Origin: Desulfobacteraceae bacterium
GTDB taxonomy: Bacteria > Desulfobacterota > Desulfobacteria > Desulfobacterales > JAABRJ01
DNA: 16,015 nucleotides
Assembly (NCBI GenBank): GCA_011390985.1
Contig: JAABRJ010000073.1
Location: forward strand, 1-16,015
Reading direction: 5' to 3'
Below the pieces are notes generated by a model. It saw nothing but the letters and a program-made list of their open reading frames with translations, did not search any database and was not told where the DNA came from. Made by a program: the position numbers and the translations under genes. Below, piece by piece: positions 1-6,458 of the stretch (position 1 is the stretch's first letter; the number at the start of each line of letters is the position of its first letter).

Positions 1-1
1 T

Positions 2-739
2 CCAACCGAAGACCAGCGTGCAACGCGACCCCAACCACCGCTGCCGCCACCCGCTGCGCCCCCGGCAGAGCTCCCACGCGTGGCCCTGATCATCGACGAT
101 ATCGGCTACGACCAGGGCATGGCGACCAAGTTCATGACCCTCGACAACGCCGTCACGTTTTCGATTCTGCCCTTCAGCCCTTTCCAGCAGGCGATTTCCG
201 GGGAAATGCGCGCCAGAGGGATGGAGGCGATGCTGCACCTTCCCATGGAACCCAAGGAATACCCCGAGATCCAGCCGGGCCGGGGGGCCCTGCTGGTTTC
301 GATGACACCGGACGAACTGATCCGCCAGCTGGAGAAAAACCTGGCCGCCGTTCCCGACATCATGGGTGTCAACAACCACATGGGCTCCCGCATGACGGAG
401 CACTCCACCCAAATGTACCAGATTTTTTCAACCCTCAAAAAAAGAGGGCTTTTTTTCATCGACAGCCGCACCACTTCCGAGAGCCTCTGCCGGCCGTCGG
501 CCCGCCTGCTTCAGGTTCCGTTTGCCCAGCGGGATGTTTTTCTCGACCATGTGACCGATGAAACGGAAATCCGCCGCCAGGTTCGACGGCTGGTGGCCCT
601 GGCGCGCCGGCAGGGCAGCGCCGTCGGCATCGGACACCCCCACCCCGCCACCTACACGGTGTTAGCCGAACAACTGCCGATGCTGAAAAAAAGCGTCAAA
701 CTGGTGCCCGCCTCCCAGTTGGTTCGAATCGGAGACTGA
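2..739 (+). CDS. Divergent polysaccharide deacetylase family protein (YibQ/DUF610-like), 5' end outside window
   Basis: The frame is open to the left edge, so this is the C-terminal 245 residues. It starts with a proline/alanine-rich linker (nt 2-78). Such linkers in this family usually follow an N-terminal membrane anchor or signal, which is not visible here. A GTG at nt 80 is probably internal, not the start, because coding continues upstream. The catalytic-type domain begins with ALIIDDIGYD and continues with HLPMEP, the NNHMGSRMT block, FIDSRTT, a VFLDH motif and GIGHPHPAT, all hallmarks of the divergent polysaccharide deacetylase family (NodB-like fold). Members are thought to be periplasmic or envelope-associated, but their substrate is not well established. 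In related bacteria the gene often follows a C-terminal processing protease, which would lie outside this window. It converges on prmA. The family is secure; the enzymatic activity is inferred. Confidence 0.85.
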   Translation, partial: PTEDQRATRPQPPLPPPAAPPAELPRVALIIDDIGYDQGMATKFMTLDNAVTFSILPFSPFQQAISGEMRARGMEAMLHLPMEPKEYPEIQPGRGALLVSMTPDELIRQLEKNLAAVPDIMGVNNHMGSRMTEHSTQMYQIFSTLKKRGLFFIDSRTTSESLCRPSARLLQVPFAQRDVFLDHVTDETEIRRQVRRLVALARRQGSAVGIGHPHPATYTVLAEQLPMLKKSVKLVPASQLVRIGD

Positions 740-754
740 ACGGCCGGACCGATC

Positions 755-809
755 AACCTGAGCGAGGCAGGTTTTACCTTTTGCGGGGGCCAAATTGGCA
801 ACAATTTGG
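755..809 (+). terminator. Two hairpins between convergent genes, candidate terminator region
   Basis: AACCTG (755-760) pairs with CAGGTT (768-773) and is followed by a T-rich run with a gap. A second, perfect 8-bp inverted repeat, CCAAATTG (790-797) and CAATTTGG (802-809), has a GCAA loop and is followed on the plus strand by ATTTCTTC. The region lies between the deacetylase stop and the prmA stop. It suits the end of the plus-strand transcript better than the minus one, because the minus strand lacks a T-tract after either stem. Confidence 0.4.
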
Positions 810-816
810 ATTTCTT

Positions 817-1740
817 CTACGACCTACGGCGGGCGGCAATCGCCATCCAGGCCTGCTCGATGAGAACCGTTTCGACCGCAAGCCCCTTTTTTTGCATCCG
901 GGCCACCACTTCGTCGCGGTTTTGGGCCAGAAGCCCAGAGCAGATCAACACCCCATCTGTTGCGAGCACCCCTTCCACCCGCTCCAGCAACTCCAAAATG
1001 ACCGGCAGAAGGATATTGGCCGTCACCAGATCATAGCGCCCCGCGATGCCGTCCACCAAATCGCCGCACGACACCTGGCAAGCGGGCGGCCCAAGATTGT
1101 TCAGCTGCAGGTTTTTTTCCGCAACGGCAACCGCGACCGGATCGTTGTCAACGCCCCGGACCTTGGCAGCCCCCAGCTTGGCGGCGGCGATCATCAGGAT
1201 ACCGCTGCCGGTGCCGACATCCAAAAAGGCGGCCCCGGGTTTGACCTGGGTCTCCAGCAGGCGCAGGCACAGGACCGTGGTCGGGTGCGCACCGGTGCCG
1301 AACGCCATTCCCGGATCGATTTCAATCACCGATTCGCCGGCGCGGGGTTCATAGGTCCGCCAGGTCGGTTTGACGACCATAGCGGAGGTCACTTTCTGCG
1401 GCCAGAAAAAGGTCTTCCAGGACTCGGCCCAATCCTCTTCGCACAAATCTGAATAGACCACCCGGCTGTGAAGGCCGGCAGCTTCCGTCAGCCGTTTCAA
1501 ACCGACCTCAAGCGCACGGCAGTGGGCCTCCAGATCGGCATTGCGGGGAAAGTAGGCCGTAACCGCATGGTCGGAGCAAGGCGGGACGGCATCCTCACCC
1601 CAGCCCTCGGCGGGATCGGCGTCGGGGTCATCGATCACCACCCCTTTGACCCCCAGGTCATAAAAAACAGCCGCGATCAGCTCTGCGGCCAGGACGGTCG
1701 GAAGAGGGTCAAAAATGACCCTTGCGGCTACCCAGTCCAT
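817..1740 (-). CDS. prmA: Ribosomal protein L11 methyltransferase PrmA
   Basis: PrmA uses S-adenosylmethionine to trimethylate lysine and N-terminal amino groups of ribosomal protein L11 in the cytoplasm. The 307-residue product has the usual length and order: an N-terminal substrate-recognition domain beginning MDWVAARV, the PrmA signature GMAFGTGAHPTT (residues 144-155), the SAM-binding loop DVGTGSGIL (174-182), the acidic end of strand 2 (GVDNDP, 196-201) and the ANILLPVI catalytic-side motif (241-248). A start 60 bases upstream is open in frame. I chose the ATG at 1740 because a strong AGGAGG sits nine bases before it and because it matches the family N-terminus. It is the last gene of a minus-strand run that starts with the radical SAM gene and includes two small genes. 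PrmA is normally non-essential housekeeping. Confidence 0.93.
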   Translation of the reverse strand: MDWVAARVIFDPLPTVLAAELIAAVFYDLGVKGVVIDDPDADPAEGWGEDAVPPCSDHAVTAYFPRNADLEAHCRALEVGLKRLTEAAGLHSRVVYSDLCEEDWAESWKTFFWPQKVTSAMVVKPTWRTYEPRAGESVIEIDPGMAFGTGAHPTTVLCLRLLETQVKPGAAFLDVGTGSGILMIAAAKLGAAKVRGVDNDPVAVAVAEKNLQLNNLGPPACQVSCGDLVDGIAGRYDLVTANILLPVILELLERVEGVLATDGVLICSGLLAQNRDEVVARMQKKGLAVETVLIEQAWMAIAARRRS

Positions 1741-1813
1741 GGGGGTGTGCCTCCTGAAAAAGATGAAACGACGGGGACTACGCGGTTCGGGTCGTGACAT
1801 TCAAACGGGCGGT

Positions 1814-2011
1814 TTACTGCAGCAGACGGATCAGAACAGGAAGGAAAAAAATCAAAAAAAGGATGATCAGCCCCGGAGGGCTCAGATAGGGCGCATACCA
1901 GGGTTTTCTGCGGGCGCGGGCCGCTTTGAGTTCGGCCAGGAACCAGTTGCCCAGCAGCGCGGCGGCCCCCAAGACGGCCAAAATTCTGGCTATCTGGATC
2001 ATCATTTCCAT
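1814..2011 (-). CDS. Small two-helix membrane protein, function unknown
   Basis: The product has 65 residues: a first hydrophobic helix (about 5-26), a short very basic loop (KAARARRKP, about 29-37) followed by WYAPYLSPPG, and a second helix (about 48-64) ending at the C-terminus. The basic loop should stay in the cytoplasm, which puts both ends outside. An in-frame ATG at 2023 would add four residues, but it has no ribosome binding site. The ATG at 2011 has GAGG six bases upstream, so I prefer it. The gene lies 73 bases upstream of prmA on the same strand. Similar small proteins with a KPWYAPYLS-like loop may exist in other sulfate reducers, but I cannot name a family. The reading frame, codon pattern and clean hydrophobicity make it a believable gene; the function is unknown. 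Confidence 0.6.
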   Translation of the reverse strand: MEMMIQIARILAVLGAAALLGNWFLAELKAARARRKPWYAPYLSPPGLIILFLIFFLPVLIRLLQ

Positions 2012-2136
2012 GATGGGCCTCATACATCAAAAAAAGTGGGCTGTCAAAGAAACCAGCGTCAGCTCTTCGCATCGGCCGGCATAACGGCCGCGGCACGTCG
2101 GCGAGGCCCAGGCGCTTCGCTTTAATCGGGGTGCGT

Positions 2137-2424
2137 CTACTTGCGGCGGGGGGCGAAGCGGACAAAAATGCGATAATCGCCGCTATCGATATCCTTGGGC
2201 AGGTTGTGCCCCTCAGGGACCAGCAGCACCAATACCCGGCCACCGACCGGATCCAGGTTCATCTGCCCGCCGCGGCGATCTTTCTGACCCCCGGGCGGCT
2301 TTCCCGGTCGCCGCCGGGGGGGGCGGACGTTGAGGATCTTGGCTTCGACGATTCCCGGTCCCGAACCGGGTCCTTTTTTGGGGGGCGGCCCCACGGAAAC
2401 GGGGGCTCCGATGACAATCTCCAT
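2137..2424 (-). CDS. Hypothetical basic, proline/glycine-rich 95-residue protein
   Basis: I do not recognise a family. The start ATG at 2424 has AGGAGG exactly six bases upstream. The ATG at 2430 abuts that site and is too close, so 2424 is chosen. The middle (residues about 9-55) is rich in Pro, Gly, Lys and Arg (VGPPPKKGPGSGPG, then RPPRRRPGKPPGG). It is flanked by a short hydrophobic start (MEIVIGAPV) and a more ordinary C-terminal part (VLVLLVPEG, then DYRIFVRFA) that looks like beta strands. It has no cysteine, no signal peptide and no membrane helix. It begins 81 bases after the radical SAM gene on the same strand and could be cotranscribed with it. The low-complexity, GC-rich composition means a spurious frame is possible, but the ribosome binding site argues for a real gene. 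Confidence 0.5.
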   Translation of the reverse strand: MEIVIGAPVSVGPPPKKGPGSGPGIVEAKILNVRPPRRRPGKPPGGQKDRRGGQMNLDPVGGRVLVLLVPEGHNLPKDIDSGDYRIFVRFAPRRK

Positions 2425-2505
2425 GGACATCCTCCTGGGTGGATAGGCTATAGGTTTTTTATCGGTCGGCTGGCTCGCCGGCTGAACCCGCTCGCGTGCC
2501 GCTTT

Positions 2506-3828
2506 TCATAGCTCCAAAGGAGCCGGCGGCGCGTGAAACCGTTCCCTGGGCGGGTTGAAATACCCGTAGCGAAGATCGGGGAAGTGGCGTCGAAGCTCGG
2601 CCAGGAGAACCCGCACGCCCATGGGGGGGCCCTGGGGGGCAACCGCCGCCATGGCCTGCCAATACCGCCGGGGGTCAAAATTGAGGTTGCGCCACTGGAT
2701 CAGATGAACCGGGTGGGCGCCCAGAAAGGACTTGAGCGCCTCGTATTCCTGCGGGGAATCGCTGATCCCGGGGCAATTCAGGTAGTTCAGGGAGACGAAT
2801 TTCCCCAGACGGTTGGCCAGGTCCAGACTGTCGAGCACATCTTCAAACCGGTAGTCCTTGGGGCGGAAATAGGCCTCATAGCAGGCTTTGCGGGCGCTGT
2901 TGAGGCTGACCCGCAAGCTGTCCAGGCCGGCAGCAAAGAGTTTTTCGATAACCTCCGGACGGCTGGCGTTGGTGTTCATGTTGATGGTTCCCTCCGCAGT
3001 GCGCGAGCGAATCAGTCGAATCGCCGGTTCGACGGCCTCGGCGGCCAGCAGCGGGTCCCCCTCGCAGCCCTGCCCGAAACTGACCACGCTGTGCCTCACC
3101 CGTTGAATGTGCGCGAGGGCCACGGCCGCAATTTCCTCCGGGTCGGGGGTGAAACCAATCCGGTCCTGGCAGTGGGACACACGTTCACCGGGCTGCAGGG
3201 AGAGGCACCCGAGGCAGCGGGCATTGCAATAACGCGAGGTGGGGAGTGGGGCTTCGTAGCGCCCCAGGAAAAAATTCTTGCCGGCCGGGCAGCCGTAGAC
3301 CAGGGCGCAATGTTCGAGATGGGCCCGCAGACGGTTCCCGGGAAGCATCTTGCGCATCTTGCGAACACCGGCCGCCACATCGCGGCGTTGCATCTGCCGC
3401 AGATCCTGACGAGGTTCACGGTCAACCTGGAGGATCGCGGATCGAAAATTCCCCCGGTGCCACCCCACCGCACCATAAGAAAAAAGCGGCAAATAACCGG
3501 CGCGCGGTCCTTCACGGAAGGCACTGACGTGGGTCAGGATATAGCCGGGGGAATTGAAGGCCGCGACCGGGAAGACCGCTTCACCGGGCAGCATCGGGTT
3601 TTCGGTCAGCACCTCAAACTCAAGCGTCGAGCGGTTGAAAACAATCGGCCGCCGGTCCGGCAGTCGCATCAGTTCGCTGCCGTAGGGCATTTTGCAGGTT
3701 TCGGCGGCCTGCAGCAGGGTCATTTGCTCGCCGGCCATGCCCACGGCCGCATAGCCATCCAAATCAAATATTTCTCCACGGTCATTGGCCACCACCGCGG
3801 CTATGGGGTCCCTGTCGACCTTTGCCAT
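2506..3828 (-). CDS. Radical SAM protein with long N-terminal extension, function unknown
   Basis: The 440-residue product carries a radical SAM cluster motif, C201-x3-C205-x2-C208 (YCNARCLGC), that should bind a 4Fe-4S cluster and S-adenosylmethionine. Downstream are FGQGCEGDP (251-259, in the place of the GGE/SAM-binding strand), INMNTNAS (282-289) and LRVSLNSA (305-312), typical strands of the radical SAM barrel. The first ~195 residues are not part of the barrel. They include a WHRGNFRSAI stretch and further cysteines at 174 and 180 (EHCALVYGC) just before the cluster motif, plus C220 after it, which might hold a second metal site or simply be structural. The start ATG at 3828 has AGGA seven bases upstream. 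It heads a minus-strand run with two small unknown genes and prmA. The fold is confident; I cannot assign substrate or pathway. Confidence 0.82.
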   Translation of the reverse strand: MAKVDRDPIAAVVANDRGEIFDLDGYAAVGMAGEQMTLLQAAETCKMPYGSELMRLPDRRPIVFNRSTLEFEVLTENPMLPGEAVFPVAAFNSPGYILTHVSAFREGPRAGYLPLFSYGAVGWHRGNFRSAILQVDREPRQDLRQMQRRDVAAGVRKMRKMLPGNRLRAHLEHCALVYGCPAGKNFFLGRYEAPLPTSRYCNARCLGCLSLQPGERVSHCQDRIGFTPDPEEIAAVALAHIQRVRHSVVSFGQGCEGDPLLAAEAVEPAIRLIRSRTAEGTINMNTNASRPEVIEKLFAAGLDSLRVSLNSARKACYEAYFRPKDYRFEDVLDSLDLANRLGKFVSLNYLNCPGISDSPQEYEALKSFLGAHPVHLIQWRNLNFDPRRYWQAMAAVAPQGPPMGVRVLLAELRRHFPDLRYGYFNPPRERFHAPPAPLEL

Positions 3829-4019
3829 TTTGAATTCCTGTAAATCGCTTTTGGATTGGACGCTCGAAATATAACCACCACCGGGCTAAAATCGGCTTGA
3901 CCTCGAATCGGTTTTGGCTAATAGAATGAAACCGGTTTGGCAGCAAGCGCGGTTTTCAGGGTCCGCACCCAATGCTTGGCATGCTTGCCGCCAGAACTGA
4001 TCCGAGACCGGTTTTCCAA

Positions 4020-4070
4020 AAAATTCCTTGCAAGGGATGGGGGGCTTCTGTTATCTCCCCCCGGAATTTT
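4020..4070. repeat. Large imperfect hairpin, possible attenuator or structured RNA
   Basis: The right arm CCCCCCGGAATTTT (4057-4070) is contiguous and pairs with two left segments: GGGGGG (4039-4044) inside and AAAATTCC (4020-4027) outside. This gives 14 base pairs with an 11-base left bulge and a 12-base loop. The left side also contains a 10-bp palindrome CCTTGCAAGG (4026-4035), which competes with the outer stem. On the plus strand the right arm ends in TTTT, so terminator or attenuator behaviour is possible. The function is inferred. Confidence 0.45.
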
Positions 4071-4154
4071 AACGGCCTGCCCGTCACGACAAGCCAATGG
4101 GGTTGCGGCGATCCCACCCATATTTCATATGATCAACCGCTGCGAAAGGCTGAT

Positions 4155-4185
4155 GGACCGCCAACAACCGCCAGCGCGGTGGTCC
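4155..4185 (+). promoter_or_regulatory. Hairpin directly before the ribosome binding site of the 4199 gene
   Basis: GGACCGCC (4155-4162) can pair with GGTGGTCC (4178-4185), with one G-U pair in RNA and a 15-base loop. The stem ends exactly where the AAAGGGG ribosome binding site (4186-4192) starts. It could affect access to that site, though a chance GC-rich stem is also possible. Confidence 0.3.
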
Positions 4186-4198
4186 AAAGGGGTACAAC

Positions 4199-4435
4199 AT
4201 GACCGATATCAACATTCGCGAAGAATTCAAAAACCTGATTCTCAGTTCGTTCGGTGCGCGTGAAGACAGGGAGTTTTGGGAAATGATGCAGATACCGGAC
4301 AGCCCCCTTTACCGTAAATGCTATGAGCAGCTCTCCGATTTTGAACAGCAAGAGTCCCCCAATTCGGATCTCTTTCAAAGCAGCATGCGGCGAGCTTTCG
4401 ACCTGATCATGCGCGGACCGCTGGAATCCAGTTAG
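4199..4435 (+). CDS. Small acidic protein, function unknown
   Basis: The product has 78 residues, starts at an ATG with AAAGGGG about six bases upstream and ends at TAG. The sequence is helical and fairly acidic (EEFKNLILSSFG, EDREFWEMMQIP, YEQLSDFEQQE, MRRAFDLIMRG). It has one cysteine, no signal peptide, no membrane helix and no metal motif. I do not recognise a family. It stands alone: the gene to the left is divergent and moaB on the right converges on it. The long structured upstream region suggests that its expression is controlled. Its AT/GC usage is lower in GC than the neighbours, which fits a real, lowly biased gene rather than a frame created by GC-rich codons. The coding call is fair; the role is unknown. 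Confidence 0.65.
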   Translation: MTDINIREEFKNLILSSFGAREDREFWEMMQIPDSPLYRKCYEQLSDFEQQESPNSDLFQSSMRRAFDLIMRGPLESS

Positions 4436-4451
4436 GACGCTGCTGCACCCA

Positions 4452-4478
4452 GAGCTCTGCAAGCTCCCCCCCCTTTTT
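4452..4478 (+). terminator. Weak candidate terminator after the 4199 gene
   Basis: GAGCT (4452-4456) pairs with AGCTC (4462-4466) around a 5-base loop and is followed by a run of C and then six T (about 4473-4478). The stem is short and the C-run lies between it and the T-tract, so this is only a candidate. A separate stem, GCCCC/GGGGC (4530-4542), lies on the moaB side without a T-tract. Confidence 0.3.
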
Positions 4479-4566
4479 TCCTCCCGCACTCCTGCCGCGG
4501 GTGCCATCGGCAAAAGCAGCCCTCCGCAAGCCCCCGAGGGGCGATGCCACGCCACGGCAGCTTTCA

Positions 4567-5073
4567 TCAGGCTTCCTGGAGATGGCCCACCAGGTGCCCC
4601 AATTCCGGGAAAATCAGGCTGTTGCAGGCCAGTTGGCAGGCCTTGAGGCTGCCGGGCATGGCAAAAACCACGGTCGAAGCGATCACGCCCGCGGTCGCGC
4701 GGGAAAGGATCGCGGCCGAATCGATCTCCTCGAAGCTCAACTGGGCAAACAGCACCCCAAATGCCGACAGCTCCTTGCGGAAAAGGGGTTTGAGGGCTTC
4801 GACGGTCACGTCACGATTGCTGATGCCGGTTCCCCCGGTAACCAGAATGGCCTGGGGGCTGTACTCGGCCAGAACCTCGCTCACCGTCCGGGCAATGACT
4901 GCGGCATCATCCGGAATGACGCGGTGAAACGCCACCTGATGGCCCTCCTTGCGGGCCTGGGCGCTGATCCACCGGCCGCTTTGGTCTTCGGCGATTGAAC
5001 GGGTGGTGGAGACGCTGATGATCCCGACCCGGACCTGGCGCGGCGCAGAGGCCTTGTGTTGATGGGTTCCCAT
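4567..5073 (-). CDS. moaB: Molybdopterin adenylyltransferase family protein MoaB/MogA
   Basis: Members of this family bind molybdopterin and, in the active ones, adenylate it before metal insertion. The 168-residue product is of MoaB length and single-domain. It shows VGIISVSTTR (16-25), the GGTGIS-RDVT signature (80-90) that binds the pterin/phosphate, and the C-terminal FAMPGSLKAC (137-146). The helix that in E. coli MoaB reads GELFR followed by SFEEIG here reads GVLFAQ and SFEEID (106-118), so conserved Glu, Arg and Gly positions are changed. The start ATG at 5073 has AAAGGA six bases upstream. It is divergent from mobA-moaE-moaC, which supports a role in molybdenum cofactor synthesis. No moaA, moaD or moeA is in the window. 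The family is certain; activity depends on the altered motif. Confidence 0.9.
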   Translation of the reverse strand: MGTHQHKASAPRQVRVGIISVSTTRSIAEDQSGRWISAQARKEGHQVAFHRVIPDDAAVIARTVSEVLAEYSPQAILVTGGTGISNRDVTVEALKPLFRKELSAFGVLFAQLSFEEIDSAAILSRATAGVIASTVVFAMPGSLKACQLACNSLIFPELGHLVGHLQEA

Positions 5074-5096
5074 AAAGTTTCCTTTCAGCCGTGGAT

Positions 5097-5114
5097 CCGC
5101 CGGTTTACCGGCGG
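5097..5114 (-). promoter_or_regulatory. Perfect hairpin in the moaB leader
   Basis: CCGCCGG (5097-5103) and CCGGCGG (5108-5114) form a 7-bp perfect stem with a 4-base loop. It lies about 23 bases upstream of the moaB start and ahead of its AAAGGA site. There is no T-tract, so it is not a usual terminator. It may stabilise or regulate the leader. Confidence 0.4.
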
Positions 5115-5240
5115 GCGGGTGTCTTTCGAATTGATCGGCCGCATCTTGGCGTTCTTCGCCCCCTGGAAAGCGCCGGCCGTGGGGCCAGCTCCAAACCTGG
5201 ACCGAACCCCCTTCAACGCGGTCATGGCCACCAAAAGGCC

Positions 5241-5269
5241 TTGATTAAGTCCCGCTTTTTTCCTATCGT
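5241..5269 (+). promoter_or_regulatory. Possible sigma-70 promoter for mobA-moaE-moaC
   Basis: TTGATT (5241-5246) and TATCGT (5264-5269) are 17 bases apart, each matching the consensus at four of six positions. Transcription from here would give a leader of about 100 bases before mobA. The match is only moderate. Confidence 0.35.
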
Positions 5270-5375
5270 ACAAAAATTGCTGGACTTGGGAAAGGTGTAT
5301 GTTCGAGAGGGTATACATAAAGCGTAGGGCGGGCTCGGCAGCAAATCCGGCCGTTCAAACGGAAAACGGGCCGGC

Positions 5376-5987
5376 ATGACGGCTCCGTGCACGGGAGTCA
5401 TTCTGGCAGGGGGCCTCAGCCGCCGGTTTTGCGGACAGAACAAGGCCTTCCTGGACGTCGGCGGCAGACGCATCATCGACCGCCTGCTCGCGGTCTACCA
5501 GACCATATTTGACGAAATTATCATTGTCACCAATGACCCCCGGGCCTACCTGGATCTGGACGCCGCCATCGTTACGGATATTTTCCCTTACCGCAGCTCT
5601 TTGACCGGGATTCATGCCGGTCTTTTTCACGCGACCCGACCCTACGCCTTTTTCGCCGCCTGCGACACACCGTTTCTGTCGCCTGGGGTGGTTCACCAGA
5701 TTTTAAACGCGCTTTCCCCGGGGCTGGATGGGGTGGTGCCGCAAACGTCTATGGGCTTTGAGCCCCTCTGCGCCGTTTATGCCCAGCGCTGCTGTGGGGT
5801 GATTGCGCAACGGCTCAACAACCAGCGTTTCCAAATCAAGGGGTTTTTCAAAAAACTCCGGATACGAACCCTCTCCGAAAAATCGCTGCGCCAGCAGGAC
5901 CCCGAGCTGCGGTCTTTTTTTAACATCAACACCCCGGATGATCTGGCCCGCGCCCAGGAGATCGCCGCGCTGCTCGATACCCCCTGA
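5376..5987 (+). CDS. mobA: Molybdenum cofactor guanylyltransferase MobA family
   Basis: MobA joins GMP from GTP to molybdopterin to make the guanine dinucleotide form of the cofactor in the cytoplasm, used by formate dehydrogenases and related enzymes. The 203-residue product has the nucleotidyltransferase signature LAGGLSRRFCGQNKAF (10-25), the GTP-site stretch SLTGIHAGL (75-83), and the metal-binding AACDTPFL (94-101, Asp97). A Rossmann-like order and a C-terminal NINTPDDL motif (typical of MobA ends) complete it. The start ATG at 5376 has only a weak upstream GGAAAA, but it fits the family N-terminus. moaE follows after 42 bases. Specificity for GTP rather than CTP (MocA) is inferred from similarity and cannot be proved from the sequence. 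Confidence 0.88.
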   Translation: MTAPCTGVILAGGLSRRFCGQNKAFLDVGGRRIIDRLLAVYQTIFDEIIIVTNDPRAYLDLDAAIVTDIFPYRSSLTGIHAGLFHATRPYAFFAACDTPFLSPGVVHQILNALSPGLDGVVPQTSMGFEPLCAVYAQRCCGVIAQRLNNQRFQIKGFFKKLRIRTLSEKSLRQQDPELRSFFNINTPDDLARAQEIAALLDTP

Positions 5988-6029
5988 TCTTTGGCGGCGC
6001 CCTGTCGGCATCCCATCAAAGGAACTTGG

Positions 6030-6389
6030 ATGAGTTTAAATCAATTGTTAAAACAGGTGAAACAGCACCCCGGATTCGACCGGGTGGGCATGGTGCTCTG
6101 CCACAACGGGGTTGTCCGCGGCACCTCCCGCGACGGGCGGAGAACTACCGGACTGGAAGTCAGCGTCGACCACCAGCGCCTGAAGGCGATTGTCGCGGCG
6201 CAAAAAAAACGCGCGGGGATCGTCGAAATCCTGGTGGAAATCAACGAAAACCGGCCGCTCGCGGTGGGGGATGATGTCATGTTCATCGTCGTCGCCGGGG
6301 ATATCCGTGAAAACGTCATCGGCGCCCTGAGCGATACCCTCAACGCCATCAAATCCAGCGTGACCACCAAAACCGAATTTTTCGCTTGA
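6030..6389 (+). CDS. moaE: Short MoaE-like molybdopterin synthase catalytic subunit
   Basis: MoaE, with the small sulfur carrier MoaD, adds the two dithiolene sulfurs to precursor Z. The product here has 119 residues, against about 150 in E. coli. It carries VGMVLCHNGVVRGTSR (19-34), matching the MoaE glycine/VxR strand region, and a LAVGDDVMFIVVAGDIRENV region (78-96) near where classic MoaE has an HR motif. The C-terminal PIWKKE catalytic region is replaced by SVTTKTEFF (110-118), keeping a single lysine. The ATG at 6030 has AAAGGA six bases upstream; an in-frame ATG at 5991 lacks this. It lies between mobA and moaC. Compact MoaE-like proteins of this kind are common in Desulfobacterota, so I call it MoaE-family. 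Whether it works alone is uncertain, since no MoaD is nearby. Confidence 0.8.
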   Translation: MSLNQLLKQVKQHPGFDRVGMVLCHNGVVRGTSRDGRRTTGLEVSVDHQRLKAIVAAQKKRAGIVEILVEINENRPLAVGDDVMFIVVAGDIRENVIGALSDTLNAIKSSVTTKTEFFA

Positions 6390-6458
6390 GCCACCGCCTT
6401 CCGTTTTACAACGGCCGGGCGCGTGTCGCCGCGTCCGGAGGCGCCCCAGGAGACACAG

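Larger units (their letters stand above)
3829..4198. other. 370-base gene-free region with repeated and inverted sequence
   Basis: No convincing gene lies here. It separates the divergent radical SAM gene (minus) and the small orphan gene (plus). It holds several short related units of the type CGGTTTTGGC (near 3844, 3891, 3909, 3931, 3949 and 4007), a tandem pair ATGCTTGGC/ATGCTTGCC (3972-3989), a large imperfect hairpin at 4020-4070 and a hairpin next to the ribosome binding site at 4155-4185. A weak plus-strand promoter is possible (TTGACC at 3897, TAGAAT at 3922, 19-base spacer), which would give a long structured leader for the gene at 4199. Reading frames across this stretch lack good start sites and family features. 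Confidence 0.5.
5074..5375. other. 302-base divergent intergenic region between moaB and mobA
   Basis: This stretch should hold the promoters for moaB (minus) and the mobA run (plus). It contains a perfect 7-bp hairpin near moaB (5097-5114), a possible plus-strand promoter (5241-5269) and spaced half-sites TGTAT (5296-5300) and ATACA (5313-5317) around GTTCGAGAGGGT, which look like an operator but could be chance. Minus-strand and plus-strand open frames cross it, without ribosome binding sites or family features. Confidence 0.5.

Noticed and set aside
781..1452. Plus-strand open frame opposite prmA
   Set aside because: prmA carries full methyltransferase motifs on the minus strand. The plus frame is Gln/His/Arg-rich with no family resemblance.
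2533..3843. A 436-codon open frame on the plus strand opposite the radical SAM gene
   Set aside because: It mirrors the radical SAM gene and is a product of high GC at third codon positions. It has no family motifs, while the minus-strand frame has clear radical SAM signatures.
5085..5318. 77-codon minus-strand frame filling most of the moaB-mobA spacer
   Set aside because: It has no ribosome binding site, no recognisable features, and would sit across the likely promoters of two divergent genes. Not excluded, but not supported.
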